The notes below the pieces were generated by a model. That model was not told the origin of the DNA and ran no database searches. It worked only from the letters and a program-made list of their open reading frames with translations. A DNA stretch of 64,000 nucleotides. Source: JAJXZJ01 sp050012855 (GTDB lineage Bacteria; Verrucomicrobiota; Verrucomicrobiia; Limisphaerales; J093). Both the position numbers and the translations under genes were made by a program. Below, one piece after another: positions 31,511 through 40,487 of this stretch (position 1 is the stretch's first letter; each line of letters starts with the position of its first letter). The DNA lies in the NCBI GenBank assembly GCA_050012855.1, contig JBEKGJ010000025.1, positions 4,927-68,926 of the forward strand. Direction: 5' to 3'.

Positions 31511-32257
31511 TTACTTGCTCGCGAAAATCCGATTCGCCTCCTCCAGCGACTCCTTCGATCCGATGTCGAACCACAGCCCGGGCACCCGCCACGTGAATAC
31601 CGGCGTGCGCGGATAGAGCCATTGGACCAGCCGCCCTGGCTGGTCGGGGTTGTTTCCCTCGGCGATGTACTGCCGGATCAGCGGCAGAAAAGGCTTGGGG
31701 TAATAATAGAGCGCGATGCCCGTGAGGGTGCTGGTCGGCGCCTTCGGCTTTTCCTCGAAGAACGTGATGCGGCCGTCCTCGGCGACATTGATCGAGTTGT
31801 ATTTCTTGACGAGTTCAAGGTCGTGGACGTCATACACGCCCAGCACCGGGGCCTGTTTCTCCCGGCACAACCGCCCAAAGTCGTCGAGGGATTCACTGAA
31901 GAGGTTGTCGCCAGCCACCACGATCAGGTCGTCGTCCACCTGTTCCTGCTGTAGGACGAAATGGAGGTCACCGATTGCGCCCAGCTTGTTCGTGTCGTCG
32001 GATGAACCGTCGTTGACGATCGTGAAGTTCAACCGCGCCTTGGTGGCGCGGTACTGGTCGGCCCAGCGTTGGAAATGACCGACGAATTTGGCGTTGGTAA
32101 CCACATAGACCCGATCAAGACCGCCGATCGAAGCCAGGTTGTCGAGCACATGCTCGATCATCGGCTTGCCGGCGACCGGCAGGAGCGGCTTGGGCTGGGT
32201 GAGGGTCAGCGGATACAGACGGGTGGCGTAGCCCGCGGCCAGAATAAGCAATTTCAT
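31511..32257 (-). CDS. Sugar-phosphate nucleotidyltransferase (RmlA/NTP_transferase family)
   Basis: The 248-residue product from ATG 32257 begins MKLLILAAGYATRLYPLTLT, a variant of the GxGxRxxPxT nucleotide-binding loop with 'QPKPLLPVAGKPMIEHVL' next. 'VVAGDNLFS' holds the metal-binding Asp and 'FFEEKPKAPTSTLTGIALYYY' the product-site Glu-Lys-Pro. 'VPGLWFDIGSKESLEEANR' matches the C-terminus of dTDP/UDP-glucose-forming enzymes. It activates a sugar-1-phosphate for glycan or nucleotide-sugar synthesis; the exact sugar is unclear. It lies 52 bp downstream of ptsI on the same strand. Confidence 0.88.
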   Translation of the reverse strand: MKLLILAAGYATRLYPLTLTQPKPLLPVAGKPMIEHVLDNLASIGGLDRVYVVTNAKFVGHFQRWADQYRATKARLNFTIVNDGSSDDTNKLGAIGDLHFVLQQEQVDDDLIVVAGDNLFSESLDDFGRLCREKQAPVLGVYDVHDLELVKKYNSINVAEDGRITFFEEKPKAPTSTLTGIALYYYPKPFLPLIRQYIAEGNNPDQPGRLVQWLYPRTPVFTWRVPGLWFDIGSKESLEEANRIFASK

Positions 32258-32309
32258 GAGATCGTCTAACCGGAACAACCAACAGTTCTGCGGGCCAACG
32301 CCAACAGGA

Positions 32310-34088
32310 TCAAGTCTTCGCGAAGAGGCCGGGCGCAACGCTCGTTGCCAGTTCCCGGGCCCGCGCCAGAATATCGGCACTGCTCTCGCTCTGCAACGCG
32401 AATGACGCCAGCGCCTGGGCCTCGGACATCTTCAAACGCCGGATGAGGAACTTCACGGCCGGCACCCGCGCCGGCGCGGCACTCAATTCATCCGCCCCCA
32501 GCCCGAGCAGCAACGCCGCCAGCACCGGGTCGCCCGCCATCTCCCCGCAAACGCCCGCCCAGATCCCCCGGGCATGGGCGGCCTGGATCGTTCGATGGAT
32601 CAGATGCAACACCGCCGGGTGCGTCGGATCATAAAGATGCGCGATCTTCGGATTCATCCGGTCCACCGCCAGCGTGTACTGGATCAGATCGTTGGTTCCG
32701 ATGCTGAAGAACTTCACCCGGTTGGCGAGCGCCGCCGCTTCCATCGCCGCCGCCGGAATCTCGACCATCGCGCCAATTTCGATCCCCGGGTCGAACGCCC
32801 GACCCTCGGAACGCAACTCCGCTTTGCATAGCTCGACCACTTCGTTCGCCTGAATTAACTCGTCCAGGCCGGAAATCATGGGATACATCAGCTTCACGTT
32901 CCCAACGACACTGGCACGAAGGATCGCGCGCAACTGGGCCCGGAACAAATCGCGTTCCTGCAGGCAGATGCGAATCGCGCGCCAGCCGAGAAACGGATTG
33001 GATTCCCGTTGGCCGTCCTGGTCCGGCAGCACTTTGTCCCCACCCAGATCCAGCGTGCGGATGATGACGGGCTGGGGATGGAGGGCTGCGGCCACCTGGT
33101 GATAGGCCTGAAACTGTTCCTCTTCGCTGGGCAGCATATCGCGGTTGAGGAAGAGGTACTCGGTGCGAAACAGGCCGACTCCCTCGGCGCCGAACGCGCG
33201 AACGTCCGCGATTTCATCGAGGCTTTCCAGATTGGCGGACAGCGTTACGCGGGCTGCATCCAGCGTAACTGCCGGCTGGTCACGGACTTCCAGCAACCGC
33301 TCCTCAATGGCGAGCTGCTTCTTCGCCAGTTGTCCATATTCAAAAAGCGTCTGGTCGGTGGGACTGGCGATCAGCAGGCCGTTGAAACCATCCAGGAGCG
33401 CGTACTCGCCCGTCTTCAGCCGTTGCGAGGCGTCCACCAGGCCCGTCACCGCCGCCAGCCGCAGCGAGCGGGCCAGGATCGCGGTGTGGGAGGTCTGACT
33501 GCCCTGGTCGGTGGCGAACCCAAGCACCAGCGTGCGGTTCAGGAGAGCCGTCTGCGAAGGTGTCAGGTCGTGCGCCACCACAATGCAGGGCTCGTGGAGT
33601 TGGGACAACAGCGTGTTCTCATCGTGGCCAATCAAATTGTGCAGCACCCGCCGCGAAACATCACGCATGTCCACGGCGCGCTCCCGAAGATAAGCATCGT
33701 CAACCCCGGCCAGGGCCGCCAGGTAGCGGTTGGACACCTCCACGAACGCGTGTTCGGCATTGGCGCCCTGCGTCCGGATGAACTTGAAGACTTCCTCAAG
33801 CAGGACCAGATCCTCCAACAGCAGCAACTGCGGGTCGAAGATCTCCGCGTCACCGCCGCCCATCGCACTGTGGACCCGGTGCTGGATGGCCAGCAATTGT
33901 TCGCGCGTGCGGGTCAGTGCCTCTTCAAATCGCCCGGATTCCTTCGCGACCTCATCACCAGTGACCACATACCGGGGCACTTCAACCTCATGCTGTCGGC
34001 CGATGACAAAAAGCCGGCCGCGGGCCACGCCGTTGGATACCGGAATGCCCCGCAACCGCACTTCCCCCGCTTTCGCCAGTTCAGGCAC
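32310..34088 (-). CDS. ptsI: PTS enzyme I (phosphoenolpyruvate-protein phosphotransferase)
   Basis: Enzyme I takes phosphate from PEP and passes it to HPr. The 592-residue protein starts with GTG at 34088. It shows the N-terminal HPr-binding helices, the phosphohistidine in 'GSQTSHTAILARSL', and the PEP-binding TIM barrel with 'GVGLFRTEYLFLNRD', 'IRTLDLGGDKVLPDQD', 'NPFLGWRAIRICL', 'IGTNDLIQYTLAVDR' and 'GVCGEMAGDPV'. All landmark residues seem intact. No HPr or sugar-specific EII gene lies in the window, so a regulatory PTS is possible. Downstream is a nucleotidyltransferase gene. Confidence 0.95.
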   Translation of the reverse strand: MPELAKAGEVRLRGIPVSNGVARGRLFVIGRQHEVEVPRYVVTGDEVAKESGRFEEALTRTREQLLAIQHRVHSAMGGGDAEIFDPQLLLLEDLVLLEEVFKFIRTQGANAEHAFVEVSNRYLAALAGVDDAYLRERAVDMRDVSRRVLHNLIGHDENTLLSQLHEPCIVVAHDLTPSQTALLNRTLVLGFATDQGSQTSHTAILARSLRLAAVTGLVDASQRLKTGEYALLDGFNGLLIASPTDQTLFEYGQLAKKQLAIEERLLEVRDQPAVTLDAARVTLSANLESLDEIADVRAFGAEGVGLFRTEYLFLNRDMLPSEEEQFQAYHQVAAALHPQPVIIRTLDLGGDKVLPDQDGQRESNPFLGWRAIRICLQERDLFRAQLRAILRASVVGNVKLMYPMISGLDELIQANEVVELCKAELRSEGRAFDPGIEIGAMVEIPAAAMEAAALANRVKFFSIGTNDLIQYTLAVDRMNPKIAHLYDPTHPAVLHLIHRTIQAAHARGIWAGVCGEMAGDPVLAALLLGLGADELSAAPARVPAVKFLIRRLKMSEAQALASFALQSESSADILARARELATSVAPGLFAKT

Positions 34089-34171
34089 GAAGCATCATTA
34101 GCCGCATCCTTGGCATTTGAAAATGAAATTCTGCCTTCAACGGGCACGACTTCGGATGCAAACCGCATGTT

Positions 34172-34193
34172 GTTTGGAGTCCCGGCTTCAGCC
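34172..34193. repeat. Copy 1 of a dispersed intergenic repeat
   Basis: Twenty-two bases beginning GTTTGGAGTCCCGGCTTCAG are repeated exactly at 47836-47857, and weaker similarity continues over about 40 more bases including 'AGGCGGAAC'. Both copies sit upstream of housekeeping genes (trpA and rlmI). Confidence 0.65.
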
Positions 34194-34287
34194 CGAAGCG
34201 ACCACCTGAAGGCGGAACCAACGCGACGAACCCCGCCGGCTCGTCAGACCTCCACCAGATCAGGACACAGCCCTTGTCTTTCCCCGC

Positions 34288-34316
34288 TTGAGCTTACGGA
34301 CCGCCGGTGTCAATCT
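34288..34316 (+). promoter_or_regulatory. Sigma-70-like promoter of trpA, leaderless spacing
   Basis: TTGAGC at 34288-34293 and CAATCT at 34311-34316 are 17 bp apart. Six bases separate the -10 box from the ATG at 34323, and no ribosome-binding site is visible. Confidence 0.4.
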
Positions 34317-34322
34317 CGCTCC

Positions 34323-35129
34323 ATGAATCGCATCACCGAACGCTTCCGCCGTCTGCGCCAGCAAGGCCGCAAGGGCTTGGTGATCTACATCGGCGCCGGC
34401 GATCCAGACCTCGAAGCCACGCGACAACTCGCCGTGTCCTTCGATCGCGTCGGCGTGGACGTGCTTGAGCTGGGGGTGCCGTTTAGTGATCCCCTGGCGG
34501 ACGGACTCGTGAACCAGCTCGCCGCCCAACGCGGCTTGGAATCCGGCACCACGCCGGCCAAAGTACTCGAAACGGTCGCCGCGATCCGGAAGGAATCACA
34601 AATCCCGATCATCCTTTACCTCTACTTCAATCTTATCCATCGTCATGGGCTGGAGCGCTTTATAAGAGAAACATCGGCCGCGGGGGTGGACGGTCTGCTC
34701 GTGCTCGACCTGCCGCCCGAGGAATCCGCCATTTATGACACGCTGATGCGTGCATCCGGCCTGGCCGCCATCTACCTGGTGGCCCCGACCACGCCGGAGG
34801 ATCGGATCGCCGCCATCATCAGCCACGGCAGCGGTTTCGTCTATTACGTCTCACGCGAAGGTGTCACCGGCGTGCAAACCCGGGTTTCGGATACGATCGC
34901 CAGCATGACCGCGATGATCCGTGCCCATACCGACCTCCCGATCGCCGTGGGCTTTGGGATATCGAACGCCGAACAAGCCCGTGCCGTGGCGCAACACGCT
35001 GAGGCCATTGTCGTGGGCAGTGCCGTCGTGAAAAGAATTGCTGACTTGGGCCGATCTCCCGAACTCGTCGCCAAGGTGAGTCAATTTGTCGCTGAACTGG
35101 TGACGGCCGTGAAAAGTGTGAAACGCTAA
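34323..35129 (+). CDS. trpA: Tryptophan synthase alpha chain
   Basis: The 268-residue TIM-barrel subunit cleaves indole-3-glycerol phosphate. Catalytic Glu is in 'VDVLELGVPFSDPLADG', which also contains the catalytic Asp. The phosphate loops 'VGFGISNAEQARAV' and 'VVGSAVVKRI' are present, as is 'YYVSREGVTG'. Departures from consensus are 'LADGLVNQLAAQRGL' where most proteins have 'LADGPVIQ.A..RAL', and 'YFNLIHRHG' where 'Y.NP....G' is usual. The start follows the promoter by six bases; a long upstream extension of the frame is antisense to ptsI and is rejected. trpB is not adjacent. It ends in a four-base overlap with the convergent mnmG. Confidence 0.9.
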   Translation: MNRITERFRRLRQQGRKGLVIYIGAGDPDLEATRQLAVSFDRVGVDVLELGVPFSDPLADGLVNQLAAQRGLESGTTPAKVLETVAAIRKESQIPIILYLYFNLIHRHGLERFIRETSAAGVDGLLVLDLPPEESAIYDTLMRASGLAAIYLVAPTTPEDRIAAIISHGSGFVYYVSREGVTGVQTRVSDTIASMTAMIRAHTDLPIAVGFGISNAEQARAVAQHAEAIVVGSAVVKRIADLGRSPELVAKVSQFVAELVTAVKSVKR

Positions 35130-37063
35130 CTCGCGCCTCCTGCCCCGAGACTCATGGTATCCGGGCCGACCTCCCCGCCAGGCTGGGTTTGAACGCGACG
35201 AAGCCAAACGATCAGCAAGCTTACGTCAGCCGGTGAGACACCGGAGATCCGGCTGGCCTGCCCCAGCGTGCGTGGACGGATTCGCTCCAACTTCATGCGG
35301 GCTTCCGTCTTCATCCCGGGAATTCGCGAGAAATCGAAGCCTTCCGGGATCATTTTGTCCTCCATCTTCCGGAATCTGGCGATTTCATCCCCTTGGCGCT
35401 CAATGTAACCGGCGTATTTCACTTCGATCTCAACCTGGCGAATCACCTCCTCACTCAAATCGGGATTGATACTGGGAAGATCGCGATAACTCACCTCGGG
35501 CCGACGCAACATCTGCGCCAGTGTTGTCGCGCCAACGCGCGTTTTCTCTACTCTATCTACTTCGCTATAAATATCTTGCATCTTTTTTTGAAAAACGAGA
35601 TGGCAATGTTGCGGTAACAAACCGACCTGGTGGCCGATCTCCGAGAGACGTTGATCGGCGTTGTCCTGACGAAGCAAGAGGCGGTATTCCGCCCGCGATG
35701 TGAACATCCGGTAAGGCTCAGTCGTGCCCTTGGTCACAAGATCGTCAATCAGGACGCCGATATAGGCTTGGTCGCGCCTGAGAACAATCACGTCGAGTCC
35801 AAGCGCGCGCCGCGCCGCGTTGATCCCGGCAATGATGCCTTGGCCAGCCGCCTCTTCGTAGCCCGAGGTTCCGTTGATCTGCCCAGCCAGAAACAGGTTT
35901 CGGCAAACCTTGGTCTCAAGCGACGGATGCAACTGGGTGGGGAAGACATAATCGTACTCCACAGCATAGGCAGGTCGAAGAATCTCAGCCAGCTCGCATC
36001 CCAGGATCGAATGGACCAACTCGACTTGGACCTCGAATGGCAGGCTGGTGGAACACCCATTGACGTAAATCTCCTCGGTGGCAACGCCTTCCGGTTCCAG
36101 GAAAATTTGGTGATGATCCTTGCCGGCAAAACGAACAATCTTATCTTCAATGGAAGGACAATAACGCGGCCCCACCCCTTCAATCATCCCGGCATAAAGT
36201 GGTGACTTGTCGAGATTCGCACGGATGACCTCGGCGGTACGTTTCGTGGTCGCTGTCAAATAACACGGAAGCTGTCCGCGGAGGCGTTCGAGGATGGAGC
36301 CGGGAGGATAGCGAATTCCGCTTGGCTCGCCTGCCAGTGGCGGATGTTCCACGTGGAACAAATCATCCCTCCAGTAGGTGAAATAAGGAACGGGTTCATC
36401 GCCGTGCTGGGCCTCCATCTTGGAGAAGTCAATGGACCGTCGGTTTAGCCTCGGCGGGGTGCCCGTCTTAAGCCGACCAAGCTCGAGCCCAAGTTCTTTC
36501 AGCGACGCGGATAGACCGGTCGCTGCCGCTTCCCCAGACCTACCGCCTTCCTGCCGTTGGAAACCGACGTGCATCAAACCGCGCAGAAATGTGCCGGTGG
36601 TGATGACAACGGTGGCCCCGTGGAACTGAACGCCCATGCTTGTTTCGACGCCACCGGCCTGACCATCGGAGACGAGGATCTTCACGGTTTGCGCCTGGTG
36701 GCAGTCAAGGTTCGGTTGCTGTTCGCAGATCTGTTTGAGCCTGAATTGGTAAGCTTTCTTATCGCACTGCGCCCGTGGAGCCCATACGGACGGCCCCTTC
36801 TTCATGTTCAACATCCGAAATTGGAGGCCGGTCAGGTCGGTATTCTTCCCCATCTCGCCGCCGAGAGCGTCAACTTCGCGGGCGAGGTGACCCTTGGCAA
36901 TCCCACCGATCGCCGGATTGCAGGACATCTGGCCGATCGTGTCGAGATTCATCGTCAGCAGCAGCGTTTGACACCTGATGCGTGACGCTGCCAGGGCAGC
37001 CTCGACGCCGGCGTGGCCACCGCCGACAACGATGACGTCGTACCTTTTCGGATACACGAACAT
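35126..37063 (-). CDS. mnmG: tRNA uridine 5-carboxymethylaminomethyl modification enzyme MnmG
   Basis: MnmG (GidA) works with MnmE to install the 5-substituent on wobble U34. The dinucleotide-binding motif is 'YDVIVVGGGHAGVEAALAAS', followed by 'MNLDTIGQMSCNPAIGGIAK' and 'GKNTDLTGLQFRMLN' with the catalytic cysteine region, then 'LKTGTPPRL', 'GYEEAAGQGIIAGINAAR' and the C-terminal 'ISGVSPADVSLLIVWL' domain. The start at 37063 (MFVYPKRYDV) is preferred over ATG 37099 because a promoter ends seven bases upstream. The product is then 645 residues. Together with mnmA it links this region to tRNA decoding. It overlaps trpA tail-to-tail by four bases. Confidence 0.95.
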   Translation of the reverse strand: MFVYPKRYDVIVVGGGHAGVEAALAASRIRCQTLLLTMNLDTIGQMSCNPAIGGIAKGHLAREVDALGGEMGKNTDLTGLQFRMLNMKKGPSVWAPRAQCDKKAYQFRLKQICEQQPNLDCHQAQTVKILVSDGQAGGVETSMGVQFHGATVVITTGTFLRGLMHVGFQRQEGGRSGEAAATGLSASLKELGLELGRLKTGTPPRLNRRSIDFSKMEAQHGDEPVPYFTYWRDDLFHVEHPPLAGEPSGIRYPPGSILERLRGQLPCYLTATTKRTAEVIRANLDKSPLYAGMIEGVGPRYCPSIEDKIVRFAGKDHHQIFLEPEGVATEEIYVNGCSTSLPFEVQVELVHSILGCELAEILRPAYAVEYDYVFPTQLHPSLETKVCRNLFLAGQINGTSGYEEAAGQGIIAGINAARRALGLDVIVLRRDQAYIGVLIDDLVTKGTTEPYRMFTSRAEYRLLLRQDNADQRLSEIGHQVGLLPQHCHLVFQKKMQDIYSEVDRVEKTRVGATTLAQMLRRPEVSYRDLPSINPDLSEEVIRQVEIEVKYAGYIERQGDEIARFRKMEDKMIPEGFDFSRIPGMKTEARMKLERIRPRTLGQASRISGVSPADVSLLIVWLRRVQTQPGGEVGPDTMSLGAGGAS

Positions 37064-37070
37064 GCTCAGA

Positions 37071-37099
37071 AGAATAGTCGCTTCACAGTGGGTTGCCAA
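37071..37099 (-). promoter_or_regulatory. Sigma-70-like promoter of mnmG, leaderless spacing
   Basis: On the minus strand TTGGCA (37094-37099) and TATTCT (37071-37076) are 17 bp apart, with seven bases to the ATG at 37063. The position supports this start over the upstream in-frame ATG. Confidence 0.5.
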
Positions 37100-37287
37100 T
37101 GTGGATCCAAGGACGACATGAAGTTGAGACGCTGCATTCCTCCATCGCGAAGCCGACGCTCAAGCCTAACCTTGACAGGACAACATTAAGAACCCAACAT
37201 GCTGATGGCAAATAACTTGGATGCTAATCGGCAGTTTGTCACATCCTGCTCACCAAGACTGTGGCCTGGATGCCAAAACGGCGGGAC

Positions 37288-38652
37288 TCACAATTCCCAT
37301 CCCTTCCGGTAGTCATAGCGCAACAAGGCGTTGGCCTCATCCGAATTGGCCACTTTCAACGCGATGGAATCCCACACCAGCCGTTCGCCACCCAAGCGGA
37401 CGCAGACGCTGCCCAAGAGGACCGCCTCGGTGAGCGGCCCGGCAAAGCTAAAACTCGATGCGGTCGGTGTGCCTTCCTTGCAGGCCTTGACCCATTCCGC
37501 ATGGTGACCGATCGAGCGTGGCAGCGTCGCTGGTGGGCGCCTATATTCACGGTTGCGTTTTTCCGGCAGCAGGCGTGGCCGTTCGCCACCCCAGCCTTCG
37601 ACCAGCATCTTGCCTCGGTCACCCACAAAGATGATCCCATCCTCCGGATCGAGTTCGCGGTCATCTTCGAGTTCCTCCGGCCTGGGCGGCAGGATTCCGC
37701 CATCGTACCAGTGGAGCTTGACCGCAGGCAGATCCCCGCGGACCGCGAACTCGTAATGCACTGAACAAGCGTGCGGCACAGTTTCCTTGAACACCGGGGT
37801 CGAGCTGGCGTAAACACTCAGCGGTGCACCGAGTTTGAGCGCATCGAAGACCGGCGCCAGGTTGTGGATCCCCATGTCGCCCAATCCACCCGACCCGAAG
37901 TCCCACCAGCCACGCCACTTAAATGGCACGTACGCAGGATGATACGGCCTTGATGGTGCTGGGCCCAGCCACAAATCCCAAGCCAGCGTTTCCGGCACTG
38001 CGGGCGTGTCGGTCGGACGCTCAACCCCCTGCGGCCAGTAAAGCGGCAGCTTTCCCCGGTGAGTCGGCCGATCCGACCAGACATGAACCTCGCGCACGGG
38101 CCCGATGACGCCATCAGCCAGCCATTCTTTGATGCGCCGGTTTCCCTCAAACGCCATGCCCTGATTTCCCATCTGCGTGGCCAGCTTGGACTCGCGGGCG
38201 AGGGTGGCCACCTTCCTGGCCTCGTGGACGGTGCGGGTCAAGGGTTTCTCGCAATAGACCGGTTTGCCGTGGCGAAGCGCGGCCATCGTGGCCACGGCAT
38301 GAATATGGTCCGGCGTGGCGACGAGTACCGCGTCAATCCCTTTCTCCTTCTCCAGCATGATACGGAAGTCCTTGTATCTCTTTGCGTTCGGGTATTTTTT
38401 AAAGGAATCAGCGGCGCTTACCCAGTCCACATCACACAAGGCAACGATGTTCTCGCCCTTCAATTCCTCGAGATCATCGGCCGCCCGACCGCCAGCGCCA
38501 ATGGTCCCAATATTCAATTTCTCGGAAGGCGCTTTCTCGCCCGCCCGGCCGAGGACGTGTGCCGGGAGAACCGTGAAGGCGGCAATGGCAGCAGTGGTCG
38601 AGGAGAGGAACCGGCGACGGGGGATGACCGGCAGTGCAGAGCAGGGTTTCAT
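37288..38652 (-). CDS. Tat-exported Gfo/Idh/MocA-family oxidoreductase
   Basis: The N-terminus has a twin-arginine signal (PRRRFLSSTTAAIAAFTVLPAHVLG), so the protein should be folded in the cytoplasm with its cofactor and exported. A Rossmann domain follows ('LNIGTIGAGGRAADDLEEL', 'VALCDVD') with the family motif 'VLVATPDHIHAVATMAALRHGKPVYCEKPL', where EKP is the conserved substrate-site triplet. The C-terminal half has 'GSGGLGDMGIHNLAPVFDAL', the metal- or substrate-binding GDxGxH region. At 454 residues it fits the Tat-exported subgroup common in Planctomycetes and Verrucomicrobia, thought to act on sugars or inositols with tightly bound NAD(P). Substrate unknown; single gene. Confidence 0.92.
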   Translation of the reverse strand: MKPCSALPVIPRRRFLSSTTAAIAAFTVLPAHVLGRAGEKAPSEKLNIGTIGAGGRAADDLEELKGENIVALCDVDWVSAADSFKKYPNAKRYKDFRIMLEKEKGIDAVLVATPDHIHAVATMAALRHGKPVYCEKPLTRTVHEARKVATLARESKLATQMGNQGMAFEGNRRIKEWLADGVIGPVREVHVWSDRPTHRGKLPLYWPQGVERPTDTPAVPETLAWDLWLGPAPSRPYHPAYVPFKWRGWWDFGSGGLGDMGIHNLAPVFDALKLGAPLSVYASSTPVFKETVPHACSVHYEFAVRGDLPAVKLHWYDGGILPPRPEELEDDRELDPEDGIIFVGDRGKMLVEGWGGERPRLLPEKRNREYRRPPATLPRSIGHHAEWVKACKEGTPTASSFSFAGPLTEAVLLGSVCVRLGGERLVWDSIALKVANSDEANALLRYDYRKGWEL

Positions 38653-38828
38653 AATCGTTTGCTGAGCCGACGCATGGATTTACCGGCGGACAACATGACC
38701 CAGCGACAGCCAAGACTCAAGCGATTTGGCAGTGTCCTGGTTTGGTGGGGCAACACCTGACGAGCCGGCTCGCGAGGACGCTCCACCGGGAACCCAATTC
38801 GGACACTACCAGCGATTTGCGCGCTGAG

Positions 38829-38862
38829 CCCGCCCCGCCTGCCATCACCGGATCGGGGCGGG
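38829..38862. terminator. GC-rich hairpin after the yceI operon
   Basis: Nine-base arms CCCGCCCCG and CGGGGCGGG enclose a 16-base loop, lying just beyond the yceI stop at 38880 in the direction of transcription. There is no T-run, so it is a terminator candidate by position and stability. Confidence 0.45.
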
Positions 38863-38879
38863 GCAAACCGGCACCGGCC

Positions 38880-39491
38880 TCAGCGGGCCGCCGCGCCCGC
38901 GATGGCCACGGTCAGATCAATCGCGTTGGCGACCTTGTCCTCCACCTGCCCGGCCATAATGTTGAAATCGCCGCGATTGATGCTGAAGCTGGCCCGTAAA
39001 ACGAGGAGGTCGCCTTTGAGGTTGGGAACTCGTGCACTCAACTTATCCTTCAAATAAGTAAGCTTGACGGGCACGTTCAGTTCCCGGGCCACCCCTTTGA
39101 GCGTGAAGGTGCCGGCCGCCTCGGCCGACGTCACCTCGCCTTCCGTCTTCACGTTTTTGAGTTCCTTGACGTCGAACGCGATCTCCGGGTACTTCGCCAC
39201 ATCGAGCCACTTGTCGCTTTGCATGTGCTCCTTCTGCATGGGATTGGACACCGTCAGCGAGCTGCTGGCGACGACGATCCGGCCCTTGGTGGCGGCGGGA
39301 TTCCCCGGGTCGAACGAAACCCGGCCCGAGATCCCATTGGCGCTGCCGCTGATCGCTTCGAGCGGCGCGTCGAGCTTGAAGGTGATGTTGTTGACCCCCT
39401 TGGGATCCTTGAAGTCGAAGTCGAGCGGGGCGGCGCCGCCGGCGCCAGTCAACGCGGTGAACAACGTGAGGATGAGCAGTTTCGGTTTCAT
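38880..39491 (-). CDS. YceI-family exported lipid-binding protein
   Basis: The 203-residue product from ATG 39491 starts with a signal peptide (MKPKLLILTLFTALTGAGGAA). The YceI lipocalin-like barrel is visible through 'VNNITFKLDAPLEAISGSAN', 'RVSFDPGNPAATKGRIVV', 'MQKEHMQSDKWLDVAKYPEIAFDVKEL' and 'GTFTLKGVARELNVPVKLTY'. The 'D.WL...YPEI.F' and 'G.LTL.G.....PV' segments are the most conserved family parts. YceI-like proteins bind isoprenoid or fatty ligands in the periplasm. Its ATG overlaps the stop of the upstream small membrane protein, and a hairpin follows. Confidence 0.9.
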   Translation of the reverse strand: MKPKLLILTLFTALTGAGGAAPLDFDFKDPKGVNNITFKLDAPLEAISGSANGISGRVSFDPGNPAATKGRIVVASSSLTVSNPMQKEHMQSDKWLDVAKYPEIAFDVKELKNVKTEGEVTSAEAAGTFTLKGVARELNVPVKLTYLKDKLSARVPNLKGDLLVLRASFSINRGDFNIMAGQVEDKVANAIDLTVAIAGAAAR

Positions 39492-39757
39492 GGTTGCGTG
39501 TGTTCTTTGGTTTTGGGGTTGCGACAAAAAAGGGAAAAGCCACCCAGGGCCGCCGCGCCGAAGCCAACCGCTCCGAGAAAATCAAGACCCGGAACGAAAC
39601 GCGGGCGGTACTCGATGCCCTCGATGCCGGTGACCTCATCCAGATGCTTCACCGGCACACTGGTTTTGGTCCAGCCGCGGTTGGCGCCGGTCGCCAGCCA
39701 GAGCACGCCGGTGCTCAGAAGCAGCAGCAGCGCGAGGAGTTGCAGGGTTCGCCTCAT
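39488..39757 (-). CDS. Small two-helix membrane protein upstream of yceI
   Basis: The 89-residue protein has a signal or anchor helix (LQLLALLLLLSTGVLWLA) and a second helix (LDFLGAVGFGAAALGGFSLF) with a short external 'SVPVKHLDEVTGIEGIEYRPRF' loop. It overlaps yceI by four bases (ATGA) and shares its promoter. I do not recognise the family. The arrangement suggests a membrane partner for the YceI-like protein. Confidence 0.72.
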   Translation of the reverse strand: MRRTLQLLALLLLLSTGVLWLATGANRGWTKTSVPVKHLDEVTGIEGIEYRPRFVPGLDFLGAVGFGAAALGGFSLFCRNPKTKEHTQP

Positions 39758-39765
39758 CGTGATCT

Positions 39766-39793
39766 AGTATATTATCTTATTATATCATGTCAA
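39766..39793 (-). promoter_or_regulatory. Near-consensus sigma-70 promoter of the yceI operon
   Basis: On the minus strand TTGACA (39788-39793) and TATACT (39766-39771) flank a very AT-rich 16-bp spacer. The ATG at 39757 lies eight bases after the -10 box. The -35 box is inside the last codons of the pirin gene. Confidence 0.65.
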
Positions 39794-40475
39794 ATAGCAA
39801 TACTTGTGATTGCTGGCCGCTCGTCAGCGCCGCCCCGGCCTCCCCGCGGAGGGCGGCACCGTCGCCCGCGGCCAGCGGCTCCCCGTTCAGGGTCACGCCA
39901 CCCCCGGCCACGTGCAGCCAGGCGCAGCGCCCAGGTTGCAGCACGTGCTCAAGCCGGCGGCCGGCTTCGAGGCGCCCCAGCCACACGTCGGCATCCTGGT
40001 GAATCCGCAGGGAGCCATCCCGGCCGGTTGGGGAGGCCACGAGCTGCCACGCGTGGCCGCCGCGCTGGGGCAGCGTTTTCTGGGCGTAATCCGGCTTCAC
40101 CCCCTTGCGATCGGGAAGAATCCAGACTTGGAGGAAATGGACCGGTTCGATGGGTGAATGGTTGAATTCACTATGCGCCACGCCGGTGCCCGCGCTGATG
40201 CGCTGCACGTCGCCGGCGGGAATCACGGCCGAATGCCCGAGGCTGTCCCGGTGTTGCAGCGCGCCGCTCAGAACATAGGTGAGAATCTCCATGTCCCGAT
40301 GTGGATGCATATCGAAGCCGGCACCGCCCAGGACGGTGTCATCGTTGATCACCCGCAGGCTGGCAAAACCCATGTGCCGCGGATCGTGGTAATCGGCAAA
40401 GGAGAACGTGTGCCACGAGTCGAGCCAGCCGTGCTGGGCGTGGCCGCGCTCCCGGGCGGGACGAAGGGTGGTCAT
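39780..40475 (-). CDS. Pirin-family bicupin protein
   Basis: The 231-residue protein has the pirin opening 'RGHAQHGWLDSWHTFSFADYHDPRHMGF', the metal-binding cupin segment 'GGAGFDMHPHRDMEILTYVLSGALQHRDSLG' and the 'ISAGTGVAHSEFNHS' motif. This is the YhhW/YhaK-type subgroup, some of which cleave quercetin or act as redox sensors. It lies 12 bp downstream of the nitroreductase gene, so both are transcribed together, probably from the sigma-54 promoter upstream of that gene. Confidence 0.92.
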   Translation of the reverse strand: MTTLRPARERGHAQHGWLDSWHTFSFADYHDPRHMGFASLRVINDDTVLGGAGFDMHPHRDMEILTYVLSGALQHRDSLGHSAVIPAGDVQRISAGTGVAHSEFNHSPIEPVHFLQVWILPDRKGVKPDYAQKTLPQRGGHAWQLVASPTGRDGSLRIHQDADVWLGRLEAGRRLEHVLQPGRCAWLHVAGGGVTLNGEPLAAGDGAALRGEAGAALTSGQQSQVLLFDMI

Positions 40476-40487
40476 GGCCGGGACTGG

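Noticed and set aside
33009..34322. 438-residue N-terminal extension of trpA
   Set aside because: The extension is antisense to ptsI, and a promoter and ATG at 34323 fit the family start.
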